A program made the translations under genes and the position numbers. This document shows positions 9,148 to 18,426 of a stretch of DNA of 64,000 nucleotides, one piece after another. The DNA comes from Paracoccaceae bacterium (GTDB lineage Bacteria; Pseudomonadota; Alphaproteobacteria; Rhodobacterales; Rhodobacteraceae), in contig JALSKC010000043.1 of the NCBI GenBank assembly GCA_026989055.1, forward strand, positions 1 through 64,000, written 5' to 3'. How positions within the stretch are numbered: position 1 is the first letter of the stretch; each line of letters opens with the position of its first letter. Under the pieces are notes generated by a model, which did not search any database, was not told the origin of the DNA, and saw only the letters and a list, made by a program, of their open reading frames with translations.

Positions 9148-11774
9148 GCGAGAGCGCCACCACCTGCCCCTATTGCGGGGTCGGCTGCGGCCTGCTGGTC
9201 TCGGACGGGGGGGAGATCCGCGCCGACCCGGACCATCCGGCCAATTTCGGGCGGATCTGCTCCAAGGGTGCGGCCCTGGGCGAGACGATCGGCCTGGAGC
9301 GGCGGATCCTGCTGCCGCGGATCGAGGGCCGGCCGGCCAGCTGGGATCGGGCGCTCGATCTGGTCGCCGCGCGCTTCGCCGGGGCGATCCGCGAGCACGG
9401 GCCGGAATCGGTGGCCTTTTACGTTTCCGGCCAGATCCTGACCGAAGACTACTACGTGGCCAACAAGCTGATGAAGGGGTTCATCGGCGCGGCCAACATC
9501 GACACCAACTCGCGGCTGTGCATGGCCTCGACCGTGGCCGGCCACCGGCGTGCCTTCGGGGCCGATACCGTTCCCTGCACCTACGAGGATCTGGAGCTGG
9601 CCGATCTGGTCGTCCTCGTGGGCAGCAACCTTGCCTGGTGCCATCCGGTTCTGTTCCAGCGCCTGCTGGCCGCGCGCGAGGCCAGGCCGGAGATGCGGAT
9701 CGTGGTGATCGACCCGCGCCGCACCGCCACCGCTGAGGCCGCGGATCTGCATCTGCCCGTCGCCCCCGACGGGGATATCGCCCTGTTCAACGCCCTGCTG
9801 GCCGAGATCGACCGGCGCGGCGCCTGCGCTCCCGGCCCGGAGGGCGGCTTTCCGGAGGGTATGGAAGAAGCGCTTGCGGCGGCCCGCGCCGGGCGCGGCG
9901 CGCCCAGCGGACTGGCGCCCGAGGCACAGCGGCGCTTCATCGACATGTGGATCGCCACCCCCCGGGTGGTCACGCTCTGGTCGCAGGGGGTCAACCAGTC
10001 GGCCTGCGGCACCGACAAGGTGAACGCGATCATCAACTGCCACCTGGCAACCGGGCGGATCGGCCGCCCCGGCTGCGGGCCCTTCTCGGTCACCGGCCAG
10101 CCCAACGCGATGGGCGGGCGCGAGGTGGGCGGGCTGGCCAATACGCTGGCCTGCCACCTCGAGATCGAGAACCCCGCCCACCGCGCCGCGGTGCAGGCGC
10201 ACTGGCGCTCGCCCCGGATCTGCACCCGCCCGGGGCTCAAGGCGGTGGATCTGTTCGCCGCCTGTGGCCGGGGCGAGATCCGGGCGCTGTGGATCATCGG
10301 CACCAATCCGGCCGCCTCGATGCCCGACGCCGATGCCGTCCGCGACGCGATCGCCAGGGTGCCCTTCCGGGTGGTTTCGGAAGTGACCGAAACCGACACC
10401 ACCGCGCTTGCTCATGTGATCCTGCCGGCCACCGCCTGGGGCGAAAAGACCGGCACCGTCACCAATTCCGAGCGGCGGATCAGCCTGCAACGCGCCTTCC
10501 TGCCGGCCCCGGGGCAGGCCCGACCGGACTGGCGAATCATCTGCGACGTGGCCGCGCGCATGGGCTGGCAGCGGGCCTTCTCCTACCGGAACGTGGCCGA
10601 GATCTTCCGCGAACACGCCGCCCTCTCCGGCAGGGCCGCCGCTCTGGGAAGCGATTTCGACATCTCCGCTCTGGCCGGAATCAGTGACAGCGACTACGCG
10701 GCCTTCAGGCCGGTGCAATGGCCGGTGCCGGCAGCGGGCCGCACGGCGCAGACCCGGAATGGCCGGTTCTTCGCCCGGGGACGGTTCCTGCATGAAGGCG
10801 GCCGGGCACGGATGGTGCCGCTGCACCCCCCGGCGGCGGGCGGGCGGGCCGGGGCGGAGGAATTCCGGCTCAATTCCGGCCGGCTGCGCGACCAGTGGCA
10901 CATGATGAGCCGCACCGGGCTCTCGCCCCGGCTGGGCAGGCACAGCCCGGAGCCCCTGCTCGAGATCCACCCCGAGGATGCCCGCCGGCTCGGGATCGCG
11001 CCTGGCGCGCTGGTGGAACTCGTCTCGCCCCGGGGGCGGGCGGTGCTGCGGGCGCAGCCGAGCACGCGCCAGCGCCCCGGCGAGATCTTCGCCCCGATGC
11101 ACTGGAGCGGGCAGAACTCCGCCGGCGGGCGGGTCAACGCCCTGATTCCCCCCGCATGCGACCGGCTGTCGGGCCAGCCGGCGCTCAAGGGCGCCCTGGT
11201 CCGGCTGCGCCCCTTCCCGGTCCGCTGGCACGGCTTCGCCGCCTCGGCCGCCCCGATGCGCCCGCGCGGCGAACAGGCGGCGATCGCCCGGACCGAAACC
11301 GGCTGGCGCTGCGAGACCGCCTCGCTGCGGCTGCCCGACGACTGGGAGGAGGAAGCCCGTCGCGTGCTCGGGCTCGCCGGCGGCAGCGCCAGCCTGCTGC
11401 TGGATCCGGCCCGCGGCATCTTCCGGGTGGCGATACATGAGGGCGGCAGGGTGCGGGGGCTGTTCTTCGCCGGATCCGGGCAGCCGCAGATCGACCGGAA
11501 CCATGTGATCGGGCTGATCGGAAGCGACCTGCCGGCGCTGGCCGCCCTGAGCGGGCAGGCGCAGGGCGCAGGTGAAGACCCCGGACCGACCGTCTGCGCC
11601 TGCCTTTCGGTCGGGCGCGAAACGCTGCGCCGGGCGATCCGCGCCGGCGCGACCAGCATCGCCGCGCTGGGACGGCACACGGCAGCCGGCACCGCCTGCG
11701 GATCCTGCCGGCCGGAGCTGGAGGCGCTGCTCGGAGAATGCGGCGCCGACGTCCCTGCAACCGCCGCCGAATGA
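9144..11774 (+). CDS. nasA: Assimilatory nitrate reductase catalytic subunit with C-terminal [2Fe-2S] domain
   Basis: Molybdopterin enzyme reducing nitrate to nitrite in the cytoplasm. The 876-residue protein begins with the [4Fe-4S] motif CPYCGVGCG...GRICSKG (residues 8-43). The molybdopterin oxidoreductase domain follows, including SRLCMASTVAGHRRAFG and a molydopterin dinucleotide-binding domain near residues 570-700. The last about 55 residues are a BFD-like [2Fe-2S] domain with CAC and CGSC cysteines, typical of NasA-type enzymes that take electrons from NADH partners or ferredoxin. The start overlaps the nirD stop by ATGA. No separate NasB-like reductase gene is seen nearby. Confidence 0.95.
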   Translation: MSESATTCPYCGVGCGLLVSDGGEIRADPDHPANFGRICSKGAALGETIGLERRILLPRIEGRPASWDRALDLVAARFAGAIREHGPESVAFYVSGQILTEDYYVANKLMKGFIGAANIDTNSRLCMASTVAGHRRAFGADTVPCTYEDLELADLVVLVGSNLAWCHPVLFQRLLAAREARPEMRIVVIDPRRTATAEAADLHLPVAPDGDIALFNALLAEIDRRGACAPGPEGGFPEGMEEALAAARAGRGAPSGLAPEAQRRFIDMWIATPRVVTLWSQGVNQSACGTDKVNAIINCHLATGRIGRPGCGPFSVTGQPNAMGGREVGGLANTLACHLEIENPAHRAAVQAHWRSPRICTRPGLKAVDLFAACGRGEIRALWIIGTNPAASMPDADAVRDAIARVPFRVVSEVTETDTTALAHVILPATAWGEKTGTVTNSERRISLQRAFLPAPGQARPDWRIICDVAARMGWQRAFSYRNVAEIFREHAALSGRAAALGSDFDISALAGISDSDYAAFRPVQWPVPAAGRTAQTRNGRFFARGRFLHEGGRARMVPLHPPAAGGRAGAEEFRLNSGRLRDQWHMMSRTGLSPRLGRHSPEPLLEIHPEDARRLGIAPGALVELVSPRGRAVLRAQPSTRQRPGEIFAPMHWSGQNSAGGRVNALIPPACDRLSGQPALKGALVRLRPFPVRWHGFAASAAPMRPRGEQAAIARTETGWRCETASLRLPDDWEEEARRVLGLAGGSASLLLDPARGIFRVAIHEGGRVRGLFFAGSGQPQIDRNHVIGLIGSDLPALAALSGQAQGAGEDPGPTVCACLSVGRETLRRAIRAGATSIAALGRHTAAGTACGSCRPELEALLGECGADVPATAAE

Positions 11775-11790
11775 GAGGAGGAGATACCCC

Positions 11791-13098
11791 GTGCCGAACA
11801 ACCCGCCCGTCACGAAAGCCGACCGGATCCGCGCCCTCGGGCTCAGCACCCTGGCCTTCACCGTCTGCTTCGCGGTCTGGACGCTGTTTTCCATCATCGG
11901 CGTCAGCATCAAGGAGGAGCTGGGGCTGAGCGACACCCGGTTCGGGCTGCTGGTGGCCACGCCGGTGCTGACGGGCTCGGTCAGCCGCCTGTTCCTGGGC
12001 GTGATCGTGGACCGATACGGCGGGCGGATCGTGTTTCCGCTGCAGATGCTGCTGACCGCGCTGGCCGTCTGGGCGATGAGCTGGGCGGAGAGCTTCGCGA
12101 TGTTCCTTGTCGCGGCGCTGTTCCTCGGCCTGGCCGGGGGATCCTTCATCATCGGCGTCGCCTATGTCTCGCGCTGGTTCGAGCCGCGGCATCAGGGCAG
12201 CGCGCTGGGATTTTTCGGCGTCGGCAACGTGGGGGCGGCGGTCACCAACTTCGGCGCGCCCTTCCTGGTCGTGGCGCTGGGATGGGAGGGCACGGCCAGG
12301 GTCTATGCCCTTGTGCTGGCGTTGATGGCGGTGCTGTTCTACCTGCTGGCCAGGCCCGATCCGCTCCAGCGGGAGCGCCGGGCCGGCGCGCGCCCCACGC
12401 CCGGCCTTGCCGCGCAGCTCGCCCCGCTCCGGGATCCCCGGGTCTGGCGGTTTTCCGGCTATTACTTCTTCTCCTTCGGGGCCTTCGTGGCGCTGGCTTC
12501 CTTCCTGCCGCGCTACTACGTGGGCGCCTACGGGCTGGAGCTGACCCTCGCCGGCGTCCTGGCCGGACTCTATTCGCTGCCCGGCTCCGTGTTCCGCGCC
12601 CTGGGCGGCTGGATGTCGGACCGCAGCGGGGCGCGTTTCGTCAACTACCTCGCGCTGTTGTGCTCGCTGCCGATCCTGCTGGTGATGTCCTTCCCCGGCA
12701 GCCGCTTCACGCTGGAGGGAATCGGCGGCACGATCAGCTTCGAGCTTTCGGTCTCGCTGCCGCTGTTCGTGGGGCTGAGCGTGCTGCTCGGATTCCTGAT
12801 GAGCCTGGGCAAGGCGGCAGTGTTCAAATACATCCCGAGCTACTATCCCGAGCACATCGGGCCCGTGGGCGGAATGGTGGGGATGATCGGCGGGCTGGGC
12901 GGATTCTTCCTGCCGATCGCCTTCGGTTTCCTGCTCGATGTCACCGGCATCTGGACCGCGCCCTTCATGCTGCTGTTCGCGATCGTGGCCGCAACCGCGC
13001 TGTGGATGCACATGGCGGTGCGCCGGATCGAACGCACCGCCGCCGGCCCGGCAGCCCGGCGCGCCCCCGAGGACAACGGCTCCGGTGTTGCCGCCTGA
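11791..13098 (+). CDS. MFS nitrate/nitrite transporter (NarK/NasA-transporter type)
   Basis: A 435-residue major facilitator with about 12 membrane spans that probably imports nitrate and/or nitrite for the upstream reductases. It carries the family features RLFLGVIVDRYGGR (motif A-like, residues 63-76), GNVGAAVTNFGAP (nitrate signature-like) and GGMVGMIGGLGGFFLP near residue 370. The start is GTG at 11791 behind a strong GAGGAGGAG site. It is 16 nt downstream of nasA in the same direction, so it is the last gene of the nirBD-nasA-transporter operon. Substrate specificity between nitrate and nitrite cannot be set from sequence. Confidence 0.92.
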   Translation: MPNNPPVTKADRIRALGLSTLAFTVCFAVWTLFSIIGVSIKEELGLSDTRFGLLVATPVLTGSVSRLFLGVIVDRYGGRIVFPLQMLLTALAVWAMSWAESFAMFLVAALFLGLAGGSFIIGVAYVSRWFEPRHQGSALGFFGVGNVGAAVTNFGAPFLVVALGWEGTARVYALVLALMAVLFYLLARPDPLQRERRAGARPTPGLAAQLAPLRDPRVWRFSGYYFFSFGAFVALASFLPRYYVGAYGLELTLAGVLAGLYSLPGSVFRALGGWMSDRSGARFVNYLALLCSLPILLVMSFPGSRFTLEGIGGTISFELSVSLPLFVGLSVLLGFLMSLGKAAVFKYIPSYYPEHIGPVGGMVGMIGGLGGFFLPIAFGFLLDVTGIWTAPFMLLFAIVAATALWMHMAVRRIERTAAGPAARRAPEDNGSGVAA

Positions 13099-13161
13099 AG
13101 CGCGCCGGCCCGGCCTGCCGCCGGAAACGGATCGGCGGCAGATTCCTCCTCGCAGAGCCGC

Positions 13162-13200
13162 GGCGGCGCGCGGGATGCCCCGCGGGAGGCCGCCGCCTTT
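13162..13200 (+). terminator. Stem-loop ending the nitrate assimilation operon
   Basis: An interrupted stem (GGCGGC and CGCGGG pairing with CCCGCG and GCCGCC, with a GGAG bulge) is followed by a short TTT and pyrimidine-rich tail, 64 nt after the transporter stop. The opposing gene is the convergent carbonic anhydrase, so it may act in both directions. Confidence 0.45.
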
Positions 13201-13243
13201 CCCTCCGGGGGGGGGAAACTTCCGACGGGCTCGGCGGCCGGGC

Positions 13244-13786
13244 TCAGCGGCGGGGCGGGACGATTTCCCGCAACTCGTCGCGAAACCGGCGCATGTTGTC
13301 CCGGTAGTGGCGCGCCGATTCCAGCAGCATCCCGGTTTCGCCCTCTTCCAGCCGGCGGACCACCCGCGCCGGCACGCCCAGCACGAGGACGCCGTCGGGG
13401 ATCTCCCGGCCCTCGGTCACCAGCGCGCCGGCGCCGATCAGACAGCCCCGGCCGATCCGGGCCCCGTTCAGCACCGTCGCCCCCATCCCGACCAGGCTGC
13501 CCGCCCCGATGCTGCAGCCGTGCAGCATCGCCTTGTGGCCGATGGTGCAATCTGCCCCGATTGCCAGCGGATAGCCGATATCGGTGTGCAGCACGCAGTT
13601 TTCCTGGATGTTGCTGCCGGGGCCGACGGTGATCGGCTCGTTGTCGCCGCGCAGGACCGCCCCGAACCAGACCGAAGCCCCCTCGCCCAGCGCCACCCGG
13701 CCGATCAGCCTGGCGCCCGGCGCGACCCAGAAATCACCGCTTTCCGGAAGTTCCGGGCGCAGATCGCCCAGCGTATAGAGGCTCAT
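13244..13786 (-). CDS. Gamma carbonic anhydrase family protein
   Basis: A 180-residue left-handed beta-helix protein of the gamma-CA/PaaY/YrdA group. Hexapeptide repeats run from about residue 20 to 130. The three zinc-ligand histidines of the family are present (His67 in VLHTD, His84 in TIGHK and His89 in AMLHG). The C-terminal helix is intact. Members are trimeric zinc proteins. Many lack demonstrated carbonic anhydrase activity, so the exact reaction is uncertain. It overlaps the gmk stop by four bases (ATGA) and is probably co-transcribed with it. Confidence 0.9.
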   Translation of the reverse strand: MSLYTLGDLRPELPESGDFWVAPGARLIGRVALGEGASVWFGAVLRGDNEPITVGPGSNIQENCVLHTDIGYPLAIGADCTIGHKAMLHGCSIGAGSLVGMGATVLNGARIGRGCLIGAGALVTEGREIPDGVLVLGVPARVVRRLEEGETGMLLESARHYRDNMRRFRDELREIVPPRR

Positions 13787-14544
13787 CCGTATTCTCCCTT
13801 CCCTGTCTGCCCTTTCCGCGCAGCGTGGTCGCCGGCAAGATCGAGCTTCCCTGTCTGTCCTTTCGGGCCGTTCGGGCCTTTCGCGCCGGCACCGTCGCCG
13901 CGCCCCGTTCCTGCCGCGAATTCCGCATTCAGCCGCCGCACGAAATCCGACAGCCCCGGGCGGCGCTCGCGGCGCAGACGCTCGGCGGTGACGATCGCCC
14001 GCAGCCGGGTTTCGGTCGCCTCCAGATCGTCGTTTATCAGCACGTAGTCGTATTCGGCCCAGTGCGAGATTTCGGCCATGCTCTTTTCCATCCGGGCGCG
14101 GATGACCTCGTCGCTGTCCTGCCCGCGCGCGCGCAGCCGGCGCTCGAGCTCGGCCATCGACGGCGGCAGGACGAACACCGAGACCACATCCCGCCCCAGT
14201 TCCGAATTCCGGATCTGCTGACCGCCCTGCCAGTCGATGTCGAACAGCGTGTCGATGCCCTGCTCCATCGCCGCGATCACCGGCGCCTTCGGGCTGCCGT
14301 AGAGGTTCCCGAACACCTCGGCATGTTCCAGCATCTCGCCGCGGGCGACCATCGCCTCGAACGATTCCCGGCTGACGAAGAGATAGTCCTGCCCGTCAAC
14401 CTCGCCCGGTCGCGGGGGGCGGGTCGTGGCCGAAACCGAAAAGCGGATCGTCGGATCCCAGGCCCGCAGCCGGCGCGAAAGGGTGGACTTGCCCGCCCCC
14501 GAAGGCGAGGAGATGATCAGCAGCAGCCCGCGTCTGTCGGCCAT
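13783..14544 (-). CDS. gmk: Guanylate kinase
   Basis: Phosphorylates GMP to GDP with ATP. The 253-residue product has the P-loop [11 protein letters not shown] (about residues 12-22), the GMP-binding [17 protein letters not shown] segment and the lid region [14 protein letters not shown]. The core fits in roughly 210 residues. An extra Gly/Lys-rich tail of about 40 residues follows, with KGQTGK twice, and is likely disordered. ATG at 14544 has GGAGG five bases upstream. A GTG 24 nt earlier lacks one. It precedes the gamma carbonic anhydrase with a four-base overlap. Confidence 0.96.
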   Translation of the reverse strand: MADRRGLLLIISSPSGAGKSTLSRRLRAWDPTIRFSVSATTRPPRPGEVDGQDYLFVSRESFEAMVARGEMLEHAEVFGNLYGSPKAPVIAAMEQGIDTLFDIDWQGGQQIRNSELGRDVVSVFVLPPSMAELERRLRARGQDSDEVIRARMEKSMAEISHWAEYDYVLINDDLEATETRLRAIVTAERLRRERRPGLSDFVRRLNAEFAAGTGRGDGAGAKGPNGPKGQTGKLDLAGDHAARKGQTGKGEYG

Positions 14545-14657
14545 GTCCGCCTCCGCTCCGCCTTTCACGCCACTTTCATGCCGCGATTACCGGAGGCGGT
14601 CTGCGCGATTGCCGCTCCGGGGTCAAGCCCGGCGCCTCCCTGCCGCCGCGCGGGGCG

Positions 14658-14747
14658 TTAACCATTTAACAATTTTTCATGCGGCATTTGATGAAAACCA
14701 TGGCATATTAAGGTATCGGCAGGAATTTGTGCAGAAACGGTTAACCG
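14658..14747. promoter_or_regulatory. CtrA-type half-sites upstream of the PAS_5 protein
   Basis: The AT-rich 252-nt region between divergent gmk and the PAS gene contains TTAACCAT (14658-14665) directly followed by TTTAAC, and a second TTAACC inside the palindrome GGTTAACC (14739-14746). TTAACCAT is the half-site known for CtrA in alphaproteobacteria. The spacing does not match the full TTAA-N7-TTAA element, so this is a candidate only. Confidence 0.4.
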
Positions 14748-14796
14748 ATGGCGGGCCGAGCATGCCGGAAAGCCCGCCGCTGGCGGAGGCAGGGCG

Positions 14797-15561
14797 ATGA
14801 GCCACCATGACGAGAGATTCTCTTCCCGCCCCGGGCCGGGCGGCAGCCGGGCCGGCGCGGCGGGAGGCGCAGAAGGCGAAGTTCCCCGCGGCGCGCTCCG
14901 GGCGCTGGAGGACTGCTGGCGCGCGCTCGCCGGGAACGGGCGGATTCCGCGTCGGCGCGACATCGATCCGCGCGCCCTGGCCGAAGTGCTCGAATACTGC
15001 TTCGTGCTGGAGCGGATCGCTCCGGGAACCGGACGGATCCGCCTTGGCGGGCGACATCTGGCGGCGCTGCTGGGAATGGATGTCAGCGGCATGCCCTTCA
15101 GTGCCCTGTTCGAACCGGCCTCCCGCAAGGAGATCCAGAGGATCTTCGCCGACTGCTGTGCCGGCCCGGCGCTGATGCGCCTGGAACTGGAAGCACCGTG
15201 CGGAATCGGCCGGCCGGCGCTGCGCGCGGCCATGCTGCTGGCCCCGCTGACCGATGACGAAGACCGGCTGACCCGAGTGATCGGCTGCCTGCAGAGCGCC
15301 GGCCGGATCGGGCGCGCCCCGCGCCGCCTGCTGCTGCGCGCGTTCGAGGCCGAACCGCTGCCCCTGTCCGCCGGGCCGGCCCTTGCCTTTCCTTCCGGCA
15401 GACTGCCGGCGGCGGGGCTGCGGGAAGCGCCGGCCCCCTTTCACCATCCCGCCTCTGCCGGGAGCGCGGGAGAATCCTCTCCGGCCCCGGCCGCCGGGGC
15501 CCGGCGGGCAAGGGGGGCCTCCCCCCGCCCGCCGCTGCGCCTCGTGGTGAACAACGGCTGA
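14797..15561 (+). CDS. PAS domain protein of the PAS_5 type
   Basis: A 254-residue protein whose residues about 32-170 resemble the PAS_5 family common in Rhodobacterales and Rhizobiales (LEDCWRALAGNGRIPRRRDIDP, then ...FVLERIAPGTGRIRLGGRHLAALLGMDVSGMPFSALF...). The first 30 residues and the last 80 are low-complexity Gly/Ala/Pro-rich and probably disordered. Function is not known. Such proteins may sense a ligand or partner, but no output domain is present. ATG at 14797 follows a GGAGGCAGGGCG stretch. It is divergent from gmk across an AT-rich promoter with CtrA-like half-sites. Confidence 0.75.
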   Translation: MSHHDERFSSRPGPGGSRAGAAGGAEGEVPRGALRALEDCWRALAGNGRIPRRRDIDPRALAEVLEYCFVLERIAPGTGRIRLGGRHLAALLGMDVSGMPFSALFEPASRKEIQRIFADCCAGPALMRLELEAPCGIGRPALRAAMLLAPLTDDEDRLTRVIGCLQSAGRIGRAPRRLLLRAFEAEPLPLSAGPALAFPSGRLPAAGLREAPAPFHHPASAGSAGESSPAPAAGARRARGASPRPPLRLVVNNG

Positions 15562-15868
15562 AGGGCGCCCGCGCGACTCCCCGATACGACGGCCCGGCGC
15601 GCTTCCGCGCGCAGACGGCAGCCGCGGCGCAGGACGGGAGAGGCCGCCCCCGGGCACCGCGGCTCTCCGGGGCTTTTCTCGGGCTCTCCGGGGCGCGGGC
15701 TCTCCGATCCGGGTGGCCGGCAGGGGCGGATGGCGCCGCCCTGTCGGCTTCCGGGGTCTGCCGGCTCCGGGAAACGCCGCGCCCGCACGCTGCTCGCCGC
15801 GCCGCCGCAGGCAGCCGCCGCGCGCCCGGATCGCGCCCCCCCGGACCGCCCCTCGGACCGCCCCGGGA
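15562..15868. repeat. Gene-free 307-nt gap with direct repeats
   Basis: Very GC-rich stretch between convergent PAS and DAHP synthase genes. The sequence GGCTCTCCGGGGC occurs at 15661-15673 and 15682-15694, with a shorter GGCTCTCCG copy at 15698-15706. No credible gene, promoter or strong terminator was found in it. Confidence 0.5.
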
Positions 15869-17239
15869 TCAGAGCGCGACCGATCGCGCCGGGCGATCGC
15901 GCCGCGCCGAGAGTTCCTCGGAAACGAGGAAGGCCAGTTCCAGCGACTGGCTGGCATTCAGCCGCGGATCGCAGGCGGTGTGGTAGCGGCTGGAGAGGTC
16001 CTCTTCGGTGACCGCCCGCACCCCGCCGGTGCATTCGGTGACATCCTTGCCCGTCATCTCGAAATGCACCCCGCCGGGAATCGTGCCCTCGGCCTTGTGC
16101 ACGGCGAAGAACTCGCGCACCTCGCGCAGCACCGAATCGAAGGGGCGGGTCTTGAAGCCCGAGGAGGACTTGATCGTGTTGCCGTGCATCGGGTCGCAGC
16201 TCCACAGCACCTCGGCGCCTTCCTCGCGCACCACCCTGATCAGCCGCGGCAGGTGATCGCCGACGCTGCCGGCGCCGAAACGGGTGATCAGGGTCAGCCG
16301 GCCGGGCTCGTTTTCCGGGTTCAGGATCTCCAGCAGGCGCTTCAGGTCATCGGCGCTCATCGTGGGGCCGCATTTCAGCCCGATCGGGTTCTGCACCCCG
16401 CGGCAGAATTCCACATGCGCACCGTCGGGCTGGCGGGTGCGGTCGCCGATCCAGAGCAGGTGCCCGGAACCGGCCACCGGGCGCCCCGAGGTGCTGTCGA
16501 TCCGGCACAGCGCCTCCTCGTATTCCAGAAGCAGCGCTTCGTGGCTGACGTAGAAGTCCACCGTCTGCAGCGTGTGGGCGCTTTCCTCGCTGACCCCGGC
16601 GGCGCGGATGAAGTCCAGCGTGTCCGAGATCCGGCTGGCCACGTCGCGATAGCGCGCGGCCTCTTCGCCCTGGGTGAAGCCGAGCGTCCAGGCGTGCACC
16701 TGGTGCACATTCGCATAGCCGCCCTGAGAAAAGGCGCGCAGCAGGTTCAGCGTGGCCGCGGCTTGAGTATAGGCCTGCAGCATCCGCTGCGGATCGGGCA
16801 CCCGGGCGGCGGGGTCGAAATCGAAACCGTTGATGATGTCGCCGCGGTAGCTGGGCAGTTCGCGCCCGCCGATGGTTTCGGTCGGGGCCGAGCGCGGCTT
16901 GGCGAACTGGCCGGCCATGCGCCCGACCTTCACCACCGGCACCTTGGCGCCATAGGTGAGCACCATCGCCATCTGCAGCATCACCTTGAAGGTATCGCGG
17001 ATCAGATCGGCGGAAAACTCGGCGAAGCTTTCGGCGCAATCGCCCCCCTGAAGCAGGAAGGCCTCGCCGCGGGCGGCCTGGCCGAGCGCCTCCTTCAGCC
17101 GGCGCACCTCGCCGGCGAAGACGAGCGGCGGGTATTTGGCCAGCCGCGCCTCGACCGCGCGCAGCGCGTCCTGATCGGGATAGTCCGGCATCTGGACCCG
17201 CGGCCTGCCGCGCCAGCCGGATTTCTGCCACTCTGCCAT
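15869..17239 (-). CDS. Class II 3-deoxy-7-phosphoheptulonate (DAHP) synthase
   Basis: First enzyme of the shikimate pathway, condensing phosphoenolpyruvate with erythrose 4-phosphate. The 456-residue protein is of the plant/actinobacterial class II type: it starts [20 protein letters not shown], has [11 protein letters not shown] (residues 61-71), [26 protein letters not shown], and the C-terminal DPMHGNT and [13 protein letters not shown] segments that contribute metal and substrate ligands. Length is normal for class II. It is a single-gene unit divergent from the AraC regulator. Certain for the family. Confidence 0.96.
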   Translation of the reverse strand: MAEWQKSGWRGRPRVQMPDYPDQDALRAVEARLAKYPPLVFAGEVRRLKEALGQAARGEAFLLQGGDCAESFAEFSADLIRDTFKVMLQMAMVLTYGAKVPVVKVGRMAGQFAKPRSAPTETIGGRELPSYRGDIINGFDFDPAARVPDPQRMLQAYTQAAATLNLLRAFSQGGYANVHQVHAWTLGFTQGEEAARYRDVASRISDTLDFIRAAGVSEESAHTLQTVDFYVSHEALLLEYEEALCRIDSTSGRPVAGSGHLLWIGDRTRQPDGAHVEFCRGVQNPIGLKCGPTMSADDLKRLLEILNPENEPGRLTLITRFGAGSVGDHLPRLIRVVREEGAEVLWSCDPMHGNTIKSSSGFKTRPFDSVLREVREFFAVHKAEGTIPGGVHFEMTGKDVTECTGGVRAVTEEDLSSRYHTACDPRLNASQSLELAFLVSEELSARRDRPARSVAL

Positions 17240-17339
17240 CTCTTGTTGCTCCGCTTCCCCGAAACGTCAGGAGCCGCTTATAGGCCATGGCAGCCGAAGG
17301 CGCAAACCGCGATCGCGCCGGCCGCAGCCCGTCCCGCTC

Positions 17340-17356
17340 TTGCCAGATCCTGGCAA
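17340..17356. promoter_or_regulatory. Perfect 17-bp dyad upstream of the AraC regulator
   Basis: TTGCCAG (17340-17346) and CTGGCAA (17350-17356) are a perfect inverted repeat around ATC, 50 nt before the regulator start and 100 nt before the divergent DAHP synthase start. It resembles an operator, possibly for autoregulation. AraC proteins more often bind direct repeats, so another factor may bind here. Confidence 0.45.
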
Positions 17357-17406
17357 AGCTGGTTCGCTAAGTGCGGTCGAGTCACCTTCACAGAGGAGGA
17401 GGCGCC

Positions 17407-18426
17407 ATGTCCGGTTCCCACCCCGTGCGGCGCACGCCGGCCCGGCCGCCCCGGTCGGGGTCCGGCAGCCCCGCGCATTTCCACTTCCTGCTGCTCGATC
17501 GCTTCACCCTGCTGTCCTTTTCCTGCGCCGTGGAATGCCTGCGCCTTGCCAACCGGATCGCCGGCAGGCAGCTCTACAGCTGGTCGCTGATCGGAGAGAA
17601 CGGCTCCGAGACCACCTGTTCGCTGGGAATCGGCATCAGGCTCGACGGGGGGCTTGGCGAAACCGCGCGCGGCGACACGATCATGGTCTGCGGCGGGCTC
17701 GACATCGACCGCGCCTCGAGCCGCCAGGTGCTCGGCTGGCTGCGGCGCGAAAGCCGGCGCGGGGTGCGGATCGGCGGGCTGTGCACCGCGGCCCATACCC
17801 TGGCCCTGGCCGGGCTGCTGGACGGGCGGCGGGCGACGATCCACTGGGAAAACCGCGACAGCTTCGCCGAAACCTTCGATGAGGTGCGGCTGAGCCGCGC
17901 CGTCTTCACCATCGACGGCGACCGGATGACGGCGGCCGGCGGCACCGCCTCGATCGACCTGATGCTGAACCTGATCGCCGGGGATCACGGCCCCGAGCTG
18001 GCCGGCGCGGTGGCCGATCAGCAGCTCTACAGCGCGATCCGGACCGACCAGGACACGCAGCGCCTTTCGGTGCCGGCCCGGATCGGGGTGCGCCACCCCA
18101 GGCTGGCGCGGGTGATCGAGATGATGGAAAACAGCATCGAGGAGCCGGTGAGCCCCTCGGCCCTGGCTGCCGCGGTGGGCATGTCCACCCGCCAGCTGGA
18201 GCGGCTGTTCCGCCGCTACCTCGACCGCAGCCCCAAGCGCTACTACATGGAGCTGCGCCTCCAGAAGGCGCGCAACCTGCTGCTGCAGACCGACATGAGC
18301 GTGATCAACGTGGCGCTCGCCTGCGGGTTCGCCTCGCCGTCGCATTTCTCCAAATGCTACCGGGCGCATTACAACACCACCCCCTATCGCGAACGCGGTG
18401 CGCATGCCCGGCGGTTGCCGGTGTGA
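17407..18426 (+). CDS. GATase-like AraC-family regulator (GlxA/GbdR type)
   Basis: A 339-residue regulator with an N-terminal DJ-1/PfpI glutamine-amidotransferase-like sensor domain (FHFLLLDRFTLLSFSCAVE...GGLCTAAHTLALAGLLDG...) and a C-terminal AraC DNA-binding domain with two helix-turn-helix units (SPSALAAAVGMSTRQLERLF and VINVALACGFASPSHFSKCY). This architecture includes GbdR, CdhR and ArgR regulators of glycine betaine, carnitine and arginine use. Many roseobacters carry several. The target cannot be fixed here because the only neighbour is divergent DAHP synthase. The ATG has GGAGGAGG six bases upstream. Confidence 0.9.
   Translation: MSGSHPVRRTPARPPRSGSGSPAHFHFLLLDRFTLLSFSCAVECLRLANRIAGRQLYSWSLIGENGSETTCSLGIGIRLDGGLGETARGDTIMVCGGLDIDRASSRQVLGWLRRESRRGVRIGGLCTAAHTLALAGLLDGRRATIHWENRDSFAETFDEVRLSRAVFTIDGDRMTAAGGTASIDLMLNLIAGDHGPELAGAVADQQLYSAIRTDQDTQRLSVPARIGVRHPRLARVIEMMENSIEEPVSPSALAAAVGMSTRQLERLFRRYLDRSPKRYYMELRLQKARNLLLQTDMSVINVALACGFASPSHFSKCYRAHYNTTPYRERGAHARRLPV

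Noticed and set aside
9075-12152. A frame of about 1000 codons antisense to nasA
   Set aside because: Low-complexity composition and complete overlap with a well-supported molybdopterin enzyme show it is a shadow.
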